DNA of 64,000 bases from Paraburkholderia ferrariae NBRC 106233 (lineage in GTDB: Bacteria; Pseudomonadota; Gammaproteobacteria; Burkholderiales; Burkholderiaceae). The translations under genes were made by a program, and so were the position numbers. Below the pieces are notes generated by a model, which saw only the letters and a list, made by a program, of their open reading frames with translations, was not told where the DNA came from and made no database searches. The stretch lies in assembly GCF_000685035.1 (NCBI RefSeq), contig NZ_BAYB01000012.1, positions 124,001 to 188,000 of the forward strand, read 5' to 3'. Positions 1 to 11,328 of this stretch are shown here, in pieces (the first letter of the stretch is position 1; every line of letters starts with the position of its first letter).

Positions 1-301
1 GCAGCACCGATTCGAGCGTGCGCGCCCCCGCCGCGAGGGCGCGCTTTTCCTGCGGCTTGAGCCGCTTCACCCAATACTCGGCGCGCGACGCCTCGGCCCG
101 CCCGGCCAGCTCGAACGACGCGAGCACCTGCACCGGCTTGCGCGAGCGCGTATAGCGCGCGCCCATGCCGCTCGCATGTTGTTCGAAGCGCGCGGCGACA
201 TCGACGGCAATGCCGGTATAGACGCTGCCGTCGTCGCATTCGAGCAGATAGAGAAACCACGGCATCAGGCGTTTTTCGGGCACGGGCGGCGAGCGGGTCA
301 C
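1..301 (-). CDS. GIY-YIG nuclease family protein (partial)
   Basis: The minus strand reads PWFLYLLECDDGSVYTGI, which is the GIY-YIG core in its YhbQ/UPF0213 form (here with VYTGI in place of the strict YIG). It is followed by FEQHASGMGARYTRSRKP and a tail rich in Arg and Lys. Such small proteins have a single-strand nuclease fold, and their cellular role is poorly defined. The GTG at 301 gives a six-to-twelve residue leader; the ATG at 265 directly before PWFLYLL is an alternative. The gene lies 16 bases after the stop of the upstream minus-strand gene, so the two are probably cotranscribed. Its C terminus runs off the window at position 1. Confidence 0.8.
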   Translation of the reverse strand, partial: MTRSPPVPEKRLMPWFLYLLECDDGSVYTGIAVDVAARFEQHASGMGARYTRSRKPVQVLASFELAGRAEASRAEYWVKRLKPQEKRALAAGARTLESVL

Positions 302-317
302 GAAGGGTCGCGAAGGG

Positions 318-1595
318 TCACGAACGAAACGGATTATGCTCGTTCAGCTCGTGAACGTAGGCATGAATGTGGTTGGTTTCGCTTTCGAGAAAGCGCGCCA
401 CCGCATCGGCGAACGCGGGATGCGCGAGCCAGTGGGCCGAGCGCGTGACGGTGGGCATGAAGCCGCGCGCCATCTTGTGCTCGCCTTGCGCGCCGCCCTC
501 GAATACCGCCAGCCCTTCTTCGATGCAGAACTCCAGCGGCTGATAGTACGCGGCTTCGAAGTGCAGGCACGGCACGTGTTCGAGCGCGCCCCAGTAGCGC
601 CCATATAGCGTGCCGCCCTTGCCGTTTTCCCCGCGCTGATAGACGACGAGCGAACTCGCGATCGGCTTGCCCTCGTATTCGGCGATCACGAGCAGGAGGT
701 TCTCCGGCATCGACGCCCCGATCATGCGGAAGAAGTCGAGGTTCAGGTACGGCGTCGAAAAATGCTCGCGGTAGGTCTGCCGGTAGCAGCGGCTGAAGAA
801 GCGCCAGTCTTCGTCGCGGATCTCTTCGCCGCGCACGCGCCGCATCGTCACGCCTGCGTCGCGCACCTTGCGCCGCTCCGCGCGAATGTTCTTGCGCTTC
901 TTCTGCTCGAGCGTCGAAAGGAAGTCTTCGAAGTCGCGGTAGCCGTCGTTGAGCCAGTGAAACTGCACGCCTTCGCGCAGCATCATGCCGAGGTTGGTCA
1001 GCGCCTGCGCGTCTTCCTCGGTAGGGAACAGCACGTGCAGGGACGACACGTCCGCCTGCTCCGCGAACGCAAGTAGCGTGGCGGCCAGATGGCGGCGCGC
1101 GGTGGCGTCGGCGCAGATCAGCCGCGTGCCTTGCACCGGCGTGAACGGCACCGCGCACAGCAGCTTCGGGTAGTACTCGATGCCGTTGCGCTTGTACGCG
1201 TCGGCCCAGGCCCAGTCGAACACGTATTCGCCGTACGAGTGCCCCTTCAGGTACACGGGCGCTGCCGCAGCAAGGCGTCCCGTGCGCGTGTCGGTGAGGG
1301 TGACGAACTGCGGAGCCCAGCCTGCATCGGGCGTGGCGCAGTGCGTGGCGTGCAGCGCCGTGAGGAATTCGTGGCGCAAAAAGGGCGTGGGCTGCCCCTG
1401 GCGCGCGAGCAGCGCGTTCCATTCGGCTGCGTCCACCTCGGCCGGTGAGCCGAGTATGCCCGTGCGATAATCGAAATGTTCCTGTTTCAACTTGCGTGCC
1501 TGTCCGATTAGGCGTGGCGCCGCGCTCCTGGCCTGCCTTGCCCGTGCATCGGCAAGCGCCGGCGGGCAGCGCGGCAAACGGTCATGGTAAAGCAA
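318..1595 (-). CDS. FemAB-like/GNAT N-acyltransferase (DUF482 family)
   Basis: This protein of up to 425 aa carries the acyltransferase fold seen in the peptidogalycan/FemAB-like DUF482 family. Recognisable segments are [20 protein letters not shown] near residue 115, [13 protein letters not shown] in the middle, and [20 protein letters not shown] with [12 protein letters not shown] near the end. The family is thought to transfer an acyl or aminoacyl group, but the substrate is unknown. The ATG at 1595 adds about 36 Arg/Ala-rich residues that look non-native. A TTG at 1490, starting [11 protein letters not shown], fits the usual N terminus better and would leave a proper divergent promoter region with nadE. 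Confidence 0.78.
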   Translation of the reverse strand: MLYHDRLPRCPPALADARARQARSAAPRLIGQARKLKQEHFDYRTGILGSPAEVDAAEWNALLARQGQPTPFLRHEFLTALHATHCATPDAGWAPQFVTLTDTRTGRLAAAAPVYLKGHSYGEYVFDWAWADAYKRNGIEYYPKLLCAVPFTPVQGTRLICADATARRHLAATLLAFAEQADVSSLHVLFPTEEDAQALTNLGMMLREGVQFHWLNDGYRDFEDFLSTLEQKKRKNIRAERRKVRDAGVTMRRVRGEEIRDEDWRFFSRCYRQTYREHFSTPYLNLDFFRMIGASMPENLLLVIAEYEGKPIASSLVVYQRGENGKGGTLYGRYWGALEHVPCLHFEAAYYQPLEFCIEEGLAVFEGGAQGEHKMARGFMPTVTRSAHWLAHPAFADAVARFLESETNHIHAYVHELNEHNPFRS

Positions 1596-1691
1596 ACGCC
1601 CCGAACGGGTGAGGGCCGCCGCGCCGCGCGAGCGCAGGCAGACGGCCCGCTATCGACGAAGGCCGCGCGGCGTGCCTCCAGGGTTATCGAA

Positions 1692-4194
<2,503 letters not shown>

Positions 4195-4257
4195 CGCCAG
4201 CCGCCGCAAAACCGTTGCATCAATAGAAACGGGCCGCTTGCGCGGCCCGCGTCGAGA

Positions 4258-4296
4258 ATAAAAAACGGTGCGGATACCCTTTCGGACACCGCACCG
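4258..4296 (-). terminator. Intrinsic terminator of the porin gene
   Basis: On the minus strand CGGTGCGG (4289-4296) pairs with CCGCACCG (4266-4273), and the stem is followed by TTTTTTATT. It lies 66 bases after the porin stop codon. Confidence 0.85.
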
Positions 4297-4361
4297 ATAC
4301 GCGCCTCTCGCAGCAGCGTGAAAACGTCTAACCAGATGACTGTTCTGTCTGCACTCGTCGA

Positions 4362-5513
4362 TTAGAACGAGTGCTGGATGCCTGCGTACACACCGGTCTG
4401 GCTGTGGCCAACGAGCGGGTTGCCGGTTGCAGCCGACGTGCCGTAGTTGTTGGCGTTCAGGCCGTAGTTCGCGGTCTTGCTGTTCTGCACGGTCGCGACC
4501 TGGAGGTCGAACAGGGTGCGCTTCGAGATGTTGTACGAACCGCCGATCGTGTAGAGCGTGGCGTTACCCGCGCCGTTGTTGCCGTTCACGTGGTACACCG
4601 CCGCGATCAGGGCTGCTGCCGGCGTGGCTTGCCACGTCACACCGCCCCATTCGTGGTCGAGCGCGGTCGGCTGGCCGATCAGCTGGCCGTTCATGCCCGA
4701 AGTGCGCAGGGCTTCGAAGCCGCCCTGGACCTTGAACTGGCCGAGGAACACGTTGACCATCGCCATGTAGTCGCGACCGAACGCGTACACGCCCTGGCCC
4801 GTGTTGCCCGAGTTGATGCCGGTCGGATCGTAGGCGCCGCCGAGCGTACCGTTTGCCGGGTTGCGGATTTCGTCATACAGGCCGCGAACCTGGAACAGCG
4901 AGCTCGTGTACGTCAGCTGGAGACCGTCTTCACGACCTTGTGAGGTCGTGCCGTTGCCGTTCCAGCTCGTGGCGTTCGAGAGCGAGTACTGGCCATACAG
5001 ATCGAAGCCATACCACTTCGGCGACTGATACGACACGTTGTTGCTCGACTGCGGCCAGTTACGACCACGCACGAGCGACGCCGACGACCAGTTCGACTGA
5101 CCGAACGGGTCGAAGTCCCAAATGCCGTTCGAGATGAACAGTTCGCGGCCGAGCAGCAGCGTACCGTAGTTGTCGTTGGCCATGCCGACGGTTGCCCAGC
5201 GATTCCAGATCGAGCCGGCCGAGCCGAGCGAGCCGGTTGCCGTGCTGAAGCTGCCTTCCAGCTGGAAGAGAACCTTATTGCCGCCGCCGATGTCTTCGAC
5301 ACCCTTCAAGCCCCACAGGCTGGTGCCCCAGTAGCCGCTTTCGAGCAGCACCTGGCTCTTGCCTGCCGTGGCGGCGCCGGTGCCGCCGCCAGTTCCGATG
5401 CCGTTCATGTACGCCACACCAGCGTCAAGGCGGCCATAGAGCGTCACGCTGCTTTGTGCATGCGCGACCACCCCAGCCGACATCAGTGCTGCGGCGAGCA
5501 AAGCTTTCTTCAT
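4362..5513 (-). CDS. Gram-negative general porin (OmpC-like)
   Basis: A 383 aa outer-membrane trimeric porin of the beta-proteobacterial type. The signal peptide MKKALLAAALMSAGVVAHA is followed by QSSVTLYGRLDAGVAY, the usual first beta strand. LKGVEDIGGGNKVLFQLE, the aromatic-rich alternating strands and the terminal Phe (GVYAGIQHSF) are hallmarks of the family. The start at 5513 is preferred over the ATG four codons upstream because GGAGGAG sits just before it at ribosome-binding distance and overlaps the upstream ATG. The gene stands alone with a strong terminator and a long upstream region. Confidence 0.93.
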   Translation of the reverse strand: MKKALLAAALMSAGVVAHAQSSVTLYGRLDAGVAYMNGIGTGGGTGAATAGKSQVLLESGYWGTSLWGLKGVEDIGGGNKVLFQLEGSFSTATGSLGSAGSIWNRWATVGMANDNYGTLLLGRELFISNGIWDFDPFGQSNWSSASLVRGRNWPQSSNNVSYQSPKWYGFDLYGQYSLSNATSWNGNGTTSQGREDGLQLTYTSSLFQVRGLYDEIRNPANGTLGGAYDPTGINSGNTGQGVYAFGRDYMAMVNVFLGQFKVQGGFEALRTSGMNGQLIGQPTALDHEWGGVTWQATPAAALIAAVYHVNGNNGAGNATLYTIGGSYNISKRTLFDLQVATVQNSKTANYGLNANNYGTSAATGNPLVGHSQTGVYAGIQHSF

Positions 5514-5525
5514 CTTCTCCTCCAT

Positions 5526-6027
5526 ACCCTGTCAAAGAGTCAACCTAAGTACTGCGAAAGACGTCCGCGCGTGTGAGGGCGCAACGAACAGAAATCGTAG
5601 TCACGTGAGGGAGCTACTACCCTGGGGCCCGAGGTGCTGGCTGCAATGCAGCCCGACAACCTGTTCGAGTAGTCTGGCGGGTCCCCTGGTTGACTGGCAT
5701 CTCCCGTTCTTTTTGAAGTGAAACTACTTTTAATACACTTTGTTTTGCTACTTTGGTTACTAATTTAGCAAAAAAGGGCGGCGGTGGCGAACGAAATCGT
5801 TGACGCCCCGGGGTGTGTCGTCAAATTGCAATATGCTGTTGCCAGGGGAGGTCCCAGGTCTCTCAAAAAGGAGGCGTAAAGCCTTGTCGGACAAGGGACT
5901 CAGGTTTGCTCCAGGACGATCTTCAGGATTGCCACTATTGACGGAGAAAAACGTCAGGAGTAAAGCGAAAACGGCCTTCGGAATGCCGAAAAAGTGGGAT
6001 TGAAGATTGCTTTGGAAGAAAAAAGAA
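5526..6027. other. Intergenic region upstream of the porin
   Basis: This stretch separates the porin start from the terminator of the amino acid importer. An AT-rich patch at about 5710-5790 stands out from the GC-rich surroundings and probably holds porin promoter elements, though I cannot place a convincing -35/-10 pair. A 67-codon plus-strand frame at 5800-6003 has no family resemblance and no clear ribosome-binding site, so I do not call it a gene. Confidence 0.4.
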
Positions 6028-6046
6028 AAGGCGCTGAAAGCGCCTT
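6015..6046 (-). terminator. Intrinsic terminator of the his transporter operon
   Basis: AAGGCGCT (6028-6035) and AGCGCCTT (6039-6046) form a stem. On the minus strand it is followed by TTCTTTTTTCTTCC. It lies about 180 bases after the hisP stop, so the transcript would include the 12-bp repeat array. Confidence 0.75.
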
Positions 6047-6136
6047 GAAAAACTACATTTACTACATGACCCGGCAGACGTCGTTGCCGCGCAACGCCTG
6101 GCGTCCTGGTCTCGCGTCCGGGCCCGGTGTGTCTTG

Positions 6137-6208
6137 AAGGCCAACTTCAAAGCCAACTTAAAAGCCAACCTCAAGGCCAACCTCGGGGCTAACCTCAAGG
6201 CTAACTCC
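6137..6208. repeat. Six tandem 12-bp repeats
   Basis: There are six back-to-back copies of a 12-mer close to AAGGCCAACCTC at 6137, 6149, 6161, 6173, 6185 and 6197, with one to four differences each. The array sits between the hisP stop and the operon terminator. In one plus-strand frame it would encode a repeated Lys-Ala-Asn-Leu. Confidence 0.85.
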
Positions 6209-6228
6209 GGGCCTGCCTCCGAAGCCGC

Positions 6229-7020
6229 TTACTTGAGGCTCCCCGAAATGAATTGCCGCAGCCGCTCGCTCTTCGGATTGCCGAAGACTTCGGCCGGCTG
6301 CCCTTCTTCTTCCACGCGCCCCTGGTGCAGGAACATCACGTGATTCGAGACGTTGCGCGCGAAACCCATTTCGTGCGTGACGACGATCATCGTGCGGCCT
6401 TCCTCGGCAAGCTTCTGCATCACCTTGAGCACTTCGCCCACGAGTTCGGGGTCGAGCGCCGAAGTGGGTTCGTCGAAGAGCATCACGTCCGGGTGCATGG
6501 CGAGCGCGCGCGCAATCGCCACGCGCTGCTGCTGGCCGCCCGAGAGATGCGATGGGTACTGGTTCTCCACGCGCGGCGCGAGCCCGACCTTTTCGAGGTA
6601 TTCGCGCGCGCGTTCCCCGGCTTCCTTGCGCGGCATGCCCAGCACGTGCACGGGCGCTTCCATGACGTTCTCCAGCACCGTCATGTGCGCCCACAGGTTG
6701 AAGTGCTGGAACACCATCGCGAGCTTCGTGCGCACGCGCTGGAGTTGCTTCGGGTCGGCCACCTGCAGCGCGCCGGTGCGGCTGTCGGCACGCGTGCGCA
6801 CTTCCTCGCCGTCCACGAAGATGCGCCCCGCGTTGGGCTGCTCGAGGAAATTGATGCAGCGCAGCATCGTGCTCTTGCCCGAACCGGACGAGCCGATCAC
6901 GCTGATCACATCGCCGGCATTCGCTTGCAGCGAAACGCCCTTGAGCACTTCATGGTCGCCGTACTGCTTGTGCAGGGCATCGACGAAAAGCTTTTGCTTC
7001 TGGGAATTCATCTGGGTCAT
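6229..7020 (-). CDS. hisP: Basic amino acid ABC transporter ATP-binding protein
   Basis: A 263 aa ABC ATPase that powers histidine/lysine/arginine/ornithine uptake at the inner membrane. Walker [10 protein letters not shown] lies at about residues 43-51. The Q-loop region ([18 protein letters not shown]), the signature LSGGQQQR, Walker [13 protein letters not shown] and the switch His in VVTHEMGFA are all intact. The insertion around [19 protein letters not shown] is typical of HisP. The start at 7020 (MTQMNSQ) excludes an Arg/Pro-rich upstream extension that would run into hisM. It is the last gene of the hisJ-hisQ-hisM-hisP operon. Confidence 0.92.
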   Translation of the reverse strand: MTQMNSQKQKLFVDALHKQYGDHEVLKGVSLQANAGDVISVIGSSGSGKSTMLRCINFLEQPNAGRIFVDGEEVRTRADSRTGALQVADPKQLQRVRTKLAMVFQHFNLWAHMTVLENVMEAPVHVLGMPRKEAGERAREYLEKVGLAPRVENQYPSHLSGGQQQRVAIARALAMHPDVMLFDEPTSALDPELVGEVLKVMQKLAEEGRTMIVVTHEMGFARNVSNHVMFLHQGRVEEEGQPAEVFGNPKSERLRQFISGSLK

Positions 7021-7031
7021 GGGTAGCGGGC

Positions 7032-7754
7032 TCACTTGCCTTGCGGTCGCAGGTATGCGAGCCAGCGGCGCTCGGCCTGGCGGAAGAGCCACACGAGCGT
7101 GAACGAAATGCTCAGATAGAGCAGGGCGGCAATGCCGAACGCGGTGAAGGTCTGGTAGGTCGCCGAATTGACGTCGCGCGCGATCTTCAGGATGTCGGGC
7201 ACGGTGGCCGTGAACGCCACCGTGGTCGCGTGCAGCATCAGGATGACTTCATTGCTGTAGTACGGCAGCGCGCGGCGCAGGGCCGAAGGCAGGATTACGC
7301 GCCGGTAGAGCGTGAACGGCGACATGCCGTACGCGCGCGCCGCCTCGATCTCGCCATAGGGCGTGGCCCTGATCGCGCCCGCGAAGATCTCGGTCGTGTA
7401 CGCGCAGGTGTTGAGCGTGAACGCGAGCAGCGTGCAGTTCATGCCGCTGCGGAAGAACGCGGCGGTCAATTCGTGGTTGCGCACGATCTCGAGGCTGTAG
7501 AGGCCCGTGTAGCAGAGCAGCAATTGCACGTAGAGCGGCGTGCCGCGGAAGATGTAGGTGTAGAGCCACACGAGGCCGGAGAGCCACTTCTTCTTCGAGA
7601 CGCGCGCCACCGCGAGCGGCACCGAGAGGCAGAAGCCGAGTCCGATCGACACCACGAGCAGCCACAGCGTGATGGCGACGCCGGTGAAGTGGTAGCCGTC
7701 GGTATAGAGGTAGCTTTGCCAGTACTGCTGGACAAGCTGGATCAGGTCTTGCAT
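7032..7754 (-). CDS. hisM: Basic amino acid ABC transporter permease HisM
   Basis: A 240 aa inner-membrane permease with about five membrane segments. It matches HisM closely: [49 protein letters not shown] and [31 protein letters not shown]. The EAA loop that contacts the ATPase is [23 protein letters not shown]. It pairs with HisQ upstream (28-base gap) and with HisP downstream (11-base gap). Confidence 0.93.
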   Translation of the reverse strand: MQDLIQLVQQYWQSYLYTDGYHFTGVAITLWLLVVSIGLGFCLSVPLAVARVSKKKWLSGLVWLYTYIFRGTPLYVQLLLCYTGLYSLEIVRNHELTAAFFRSGMNCTLLAFTLNTCAYTTEIFAGAIRATPYGEIEAARAYGMSPFTLYRRVILPSALRRALPYYSNEVILMLHATTVAFTATVPDILKIARDVNSATYQTFTAFGIAALLYLSISFTLVWLFRQAERRWLAYLRPQGK

Positions 7755-7782
7755 GTTGTTCGCCTTGTTGTTCCGGATCCGC

Positions 7783-8472
7783 TTACAGGTCCGCGCGGCG
7801 CACGCCGGTGGAGTAGCGCTTGTCGAGGTACATCAGCACGAAGTTCGACACCGTGGTGATGACGAGGTAGATCGCGCCCGCGAGCAGCGTGAAGAAGAAA
7901 AAGCGCAGCGTGCCCTTGCCGGCGTCCTGGCTCGCCTTGACGACGTCGGCGAGCCCGATGATCGAGACGAGCGCCGTCGATTTCACGAGCACCTGCCAGT
8001 TGTTGCCGATGCCCGGGAGCGCGAAGCGCATCATCTGCGGGAACATGATGCGGCGAAACACCTGCCAGTTCGTCATGCCGTAGGCGTGGCCGGCTTCGAG
8101 CTGGCCGCGCGGCACCGCGAGAAAGGCGCCGCGGAAGGTTTCCGTGAAGTAGGCGCCGTAGATGAAGCCCAGCACGATCACGCCCGCGACGAACGGGTCG
8201 ATGTCGATCTGGTCCCAGCCCAGCATATCGGTGAGGTCGTTCAGCCAGATCTGCAGGCTGTAGAAGAGCAGCAGCATCAGCACGAGGTCCGGCACGCCGC
8301 GGATCAGGGTGGTGTAGACGGTGCCCGCGCCATGGGCGACGCGGTTCTTCGAAAGTTTCGCCGCCGCGCCGATGAGCCCCAGCACGAACGAGAGCACGAG
8401 CGAGAGCACCGAGAGCTTGACGGTCTGCCAGGTGCCGGCGAGGATCAGCGGGCCGTAGCCTTGAAGAAACAT
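7783..8472 (-). CDS. hisQ: Basic amino acid ABC transporter permease HisQ
   Basis: A 229 aa inner-membrane permease, the partner of HisM. It starts MFLQGYGPLILAGTWQTVKLS, with the HisQ-like segment LSFVLGLIGAAAKLS, and then TLIRGVPDLVLMLLLFYSLQ. Its EAA loop is GQLEAGHAYGMTNWQVFRRIMFP. The ATG at 8472 is chosen because the open frame before it lacks family similarity and a GGACC-type ribosome-binding site stands in front. The binding-protein gene ends 45 bases upstream. Confidence 0.92.
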   Translation of the reverse strand: MFLQGYGPLILAGTWQTVKLSVLSLVLSFVLGLIGAAAKLSKNRVAHGAGTVYTTLIRGVPDLVLMLLLFYSLQIWLNDLTDMLGWDQIDIDPFVAGVIVLGFIYGAYFTETFRGAFLAVPRGQLEAGHAYGMTNWQVFRRIMFPQMMRFALPGIGNNWQVLVKSTALVSIIGLADVVKASQDAGKGTLRFFFFTLLAGAIYLVITTVSNFVLMYLDKRYSTGVRRADL

Positions 8473-8517
8473 GGGTGGGTCCTTGACGGGGCGCGCGCCG
8501 CGCACCTTGATCGGGTG

Positions 8518-9294
8518 CTACTTGCCTTTGTAGATATCGAAATCGAAGTACTGCTTCGCGATGCGGTCGAACGTGCCGTCCTGGTGGATCGAGGCCAGCG
8601 CCGCGTTGAATTGCGCCTTGAGATCCGTATCTTCCTTGCGCAGGCCGATGGCCGTGCCGTCGCCGATCGTCTGCGGGTCTTCCACGGCCGGGCCGGCCCA
8701 GGCGTAACCCTTGCCGCGCGGCGTCTTGAGGAAGCCGAAGTCGGCCTGCACCTCGTCTTGCAGCGTGGCGTCGAGCCGGCCCGACATCAGGTCCTGATAC
8801 ACCTCGTCCTGGTTCTGGTACGACACCACGTTCACGCCCTTGCCTGCCCAGTGCGCCTTCGCATACGCCTCCTGGGTCGAACCCTGCTCGACGCCCACGT
8901 TCTTCCCCTCGAGCGATGCCGGGGTGGGCAGGAGCGGCGAGCCGGCCTTCGCGAGCATGCGCGCGGGGGCGTCGAACATCTTGCCGGAGTAGTCGATCTG
9001 CTGGCGGCGCTGGTCGGTGACGCTGAGCGACGAGACGATCGCGTCGAACTTGCGGGCCTTCAGCGCAGGGATGATGCCGTCGAGATCGTTCTGGACCCAG
9101 ACGCACTTGACGTTCATGCGCGCGCACAGCGCTTTCGTGAGATCCACGTCGAAACCGACGATCTGCCCGTTCTGCGCAACCGACTCGAACGGCGGGTAGC
9201 TGGCGTCCACGCCGATGCGAACGGTCTTCCACTCCCTGGCGGCGGCGCTGCCGGCGACGAGCGCGAGCGCCGCACACACTGCGAACTTCTTCAT
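8518..9294 (-). CDS. hisJ: Basic amino acid ABC transporter periplasmic binding protein
   Basis: A 258 aa type II periplasmic binding protein of the HisJ/ArgT (LAO) family. The signal peptide MKKFAVCAALALVAGSAAA is followed by REWKTVRIGVDASYPPFESV, the usual first lobe with the ligand-binding DASYPPF. GFDVDLTKALCARM, DGIIPALKARKFDAIVSSLSVTDQRRQQIDYS and VGVEQGSTQEAY are all family segments. The start at 9294 has AGGAG six bases upstream. As first gene of the operon it delivers the ligand to HisQM. Whether it prefers arginine, lysine or histidine cannot be read from the sequence. Confidence 0.92.
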   Translation of the reverse strand: MKKFAVCAALALVAGSAAAREWKTVRIGVDASYPPFESVAQNGQIVGFDVDLTKALCARMNVKCVWVQNDLDGIIPALKARKFDAIVSSLSVTDQRRQQIDYSGKMFDAPARMLAKAGSPLLPTPASLEGKNVGVEQGSTQEAYAKAHWAGKGVNVVSYQNQDEVYQDLMSGRLDATLQDEVQADFGFLKTPRGKGYAWAGPAVEDPQTIGDGTAIGLRKEDTDLKAQFNAALASIHQDGTFDRIAKQYFDFDIYKGK

Positions 9295-9734
9295 CTTTCT
9301 CCTGATACGGACGGCGCGTGGCGCGCCTCGCGGGGCGGCCCCGCCAGGTGGCCGGGCCGCTCTGCAAGGCGCTGCCGCCGCGCGGCCTGCCGGCTTGTGG
9401 CCGGCCGCCGCCATTCTAGGCGATCAAAAATGTGGGTCGGACGGACGGCGTCGCCTGGGCGGGACGGCCCGCGCCCGGTGCGGCGCCGGTACGGGGACGG
9501 CTCGCGGGGCGCGCTGGCCGAAAAGCGCGGTATTTTACCCGAAGCCGGGGGGCATGCCAGTTTATTGGGCAGTATGGGGCGGTACGGGGCAGGAATGCCA
9601 CAGTGGAAGAACGCCCGGCGCCTCTTGACGCCGATTGCCGCTGCCAGCGAAACGATCCGGTGCGCCGGTGCCGATTGTGGTGTGCACGCTTCGCCCTTAC
9701 CTTCGGGTATCGCAACGAAACACGGGAGATTGCC
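9295..9734. other. Divergent intergenic region hisJ / pirin
   Basis: This is a GC-rich region between two outward-facing genes, so both promoters should be here. The only structure I see is three adjacent near-copies of a 10-mer close to GGGCRGTAYG at about 9567-9596. Ten-base spacing would place them on one face of the helix. I cannot assign a regulator or a core promoter. Confidence 0.4.
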
Positions 9735-10433
9735 ATGCTTGCCATCCGCCGCTCCGACGAACGGGGCCACGCCAGCCACGGCTGGCTCGATTCGTTCCAC
9801 AGCTTTTCCTTCGCCGATTACCACGACCCGGAACACGTCCACTACGGCGCGCTGCGGGTGCTCAACGACGACCGCATCGCCGGCGGCCAGGGCTTCGGCG
9901 CCCACGGTCACCGCGACATGGAAATCGTCACCTACGTGCTCTCGGGCGGCCTTGCGCACCGCGACAGCATGGGCAACGGCTCGACCATCCGCCCGGGCGA
10001 CGTGCAGCGCATGAGCGCCGGCACCGGGGTGATGCACAGCGAGTTCAACGCGTCGCGCGAGGAGGAAGCCCATCTGCTGCAGATCTGGCTGCTGCCGCGC
10101 GAGCGGGGCGGGGCGCCGGGCTACGAGGAAAAGCGCTTCGCCGACGAGGACAAGCGCGGCCGGCTGCGCGTGGTGGCCTCGCCCGACGGGCGCGACGGCT
10201 CGGTGACGGTGCAGTCCGACGCGTCGATCTACGCGGCGCTGATCGACGGCGACGAGCGCGCGGTGTACGCGGTGCCGGCCGGGCGGCGCGTGTATGTCCA
10301 CGTGGCGCGCGGCGCGCTGGACGTGAGTGGGGCGCGCCTCGAAGCCGGCGACGCGGCCATGATCGAGGCCGAGGCAGCCGTGGCGCTCGCAAACGGCAAG
10401 CAGGCCGAAGTGCTGCTGTTCGACCTGGCCTGA
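9735..10433 (+). CDS. Pirin family protein
   Basis: A 232 aa bicupin pirin of the YhhW type. The N-terminal cupin shows the metal-binding set H-x-H (FGAHGHRDMEIVTYVLSGGLAHRDSMGN) and later VMHSEFN, followed by LLQIWLLP. This first cupin supplies the usual metal ligands, and the second domain (about 130-232) is degenerate. YhhW-type pirins can act as quercetin dioxygenases in vitro, but the natural substrate in bacteria is unclear. It is the only plus-strand gene in this interval and stands alone. Confidence 0.88.
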   Translation: MLAIRRSDERGHASHGWLDSFHSFSFADYHDPEHVHYGALRVLNDDRIAGGQGFGAHGHRDMEIVTYVLSGGLAHRDSMGNGSTIRPGDVQRMSAGTGVMHSEFNASREEEAHLLQIWLLPRERGGAPGYEEKRFADEDKRGRLRVVASPDGRDGSVTVQSDASIYAALIDGDERAVYAVPAGRRVYVHVARGALDVSGARLEAGDAAMIEAEAAVALANGKQAEVLLFDLA

Positions 10434-10461
10434 TCTCGCCGGGCCGGGCTCGGTAGACAAG

Positions 10462-10513
10462 CCGGGCAAGCGCGCCGGGCAAGCGCACCGGGCAGGCACA
10501 CCGGGCAGGCCAG
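10462..10513. repeat. Four tandem 13-bp repeats
   Basis: CCGGGC recurs at 10462, 10475, 10488 and 10501, giving four 13-bp units. The first two are close to CCGGGCAAGCGCR and the last two to CCGGGCAGGCMMR. The array lies between the pirin stop and the convergent terminator. Confidence 0.8.
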
Positions 10514-10551
10514 CCAAAGAAAAAGCGCCGCGGGTTCGCCCCGCGGCGCTT
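10514..10551 (-). terminator. Strong hairpin terminator between pirin and the Spy-like gene
   Basis: AAGCGCCGCGGG (10523-10534) pairs with CCCGCGGCGCTT (10540-10551) over twelve base pairs. On the minus strand it is followed by TTTTTCTTT, so it ends the Spy-like transcript. It may also stop the convergent pirin transcript despite lacking a T-run on that side. Confidence 0.82.
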
Positions 10552-10664
10552 CGTCATTGTGCGGCTCCACTGCCGGTCCAGCGGGCCGCACGACCGGTCC
10601 GGCATGCTCCGCCGGCCGGTTTGCTGCCGTCCCGGGCGGCGCGCCCGCCGCCCGGGACTGACAC

Positions 10665-11210
10665 TTACTGCGCTGCGGCCGGTGCCGACGCGGCGCCGTG
10701 GTGCTGCCAGTGCTGGAGCAGCTTTTCGCGGCGCTGCTCCATCTTCGCGAAATGCTCCTTGAGCGCCGTGCTGACCGTGGTCTTCTGCTGGTCGTTCAGG
10801 CCGTTGTAGAACGAGAGCCAGGCCTGGGCATTCTGCTCGCGCAGTTGCGCGCTTTGCTGCTCGGCCTGCTGGTGAGCCGCGTGCAGCGCGTTCAGGTCGA
10901 GGATCGGCTGGTTCTTCTGCGCTTCGAACTGCTGCTTGAGCTGTTCGTGGATCTTGCGCATCTGCTCGTGGTTCTGCTTCATCGTGTCGAGCGCGGCTTG
11001 CCACTGCTTTTCCTGATCGGCGTTCAGGTTCAGCTTGTCGTGCAGCTTCTTGAAGCCCATCATGAAATCGCCGTGGTGCATGGCGTGCATGCCGGGACCG
11101 CCGGGACCGCCGGGACCGCCCGGGGGCGGCGTCTGGGCGTGGGCTGCGCCCATGGTGAGCGCGAGCGATGCGGCAGCAATCGCGAGAATGCGCGAGGTCT
11201 TCTTGTACAT
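10665..11210 (-). CDS. Spy/CpxP-like periplasmic chaperone (LTXXQ family)
   Basis: A 181 aa exported protein. The signal peptide ends MGAAHA and is followed by a Pro/Gly/Met/His-rich stretch. Two LTXXQ-type motifs are visible, LNADQEKQW at about residue 62 and LNDQQKTTV at about 140, separated by long helices rich in Gln and charged residues. Family members are ATP-independent periplasmic chaperones or inhibitors of the Cpx sensor. The start at 11210 is supported by an AGGAG site. It diverges from a CpxR-like regulator, and GTAAT repeats stand in its promoter region, so control by that regulator is likely. The Met/His-rich N terminus could bind metal. Confidence 0.85.
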   Translation of the reverse strand: MYKKTSRILAIAAASLALTMGAAHAQTPPPGGPGGPGGPGMHAMHHGDFMMGFKKLHDKLNLNADQEKQWQAALDTMKQNHEQMRKIHEQLKQQFEAQKNQPILDLNALHAAHQQAEQQSAQLREQNAQAWLSFYNGLNDQQKTTVSTALKEHFAKMEQRREKLLQHWQHHGAASAPAAAQ

Positions 11211-11328
11211 GGTGATGCTCCTGACAAATCCGTGAAGGGTTTTATCCGGTGAGGCGCGGCGCTCCCTGGCAAGTGCTGCTGTTTCCGCATCCGGTGTCCC
11301 TAGCGTATCGGTCGGTCTCATCTGGCGT

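Noticed and set aside
4231-4248. Intrinsic terminator for glnB
   Set aside because: The hairpin is good, but the plus strand has no T-run after it, so I mention it only with the gene.
6137-10513. CRISPR-like nature of the short tandem arrays at 6137-6208 and 10462-10513
   Set aside because: The units abut with no spacers, are only 12 and 13 bp long, and no cas gene is nearby.
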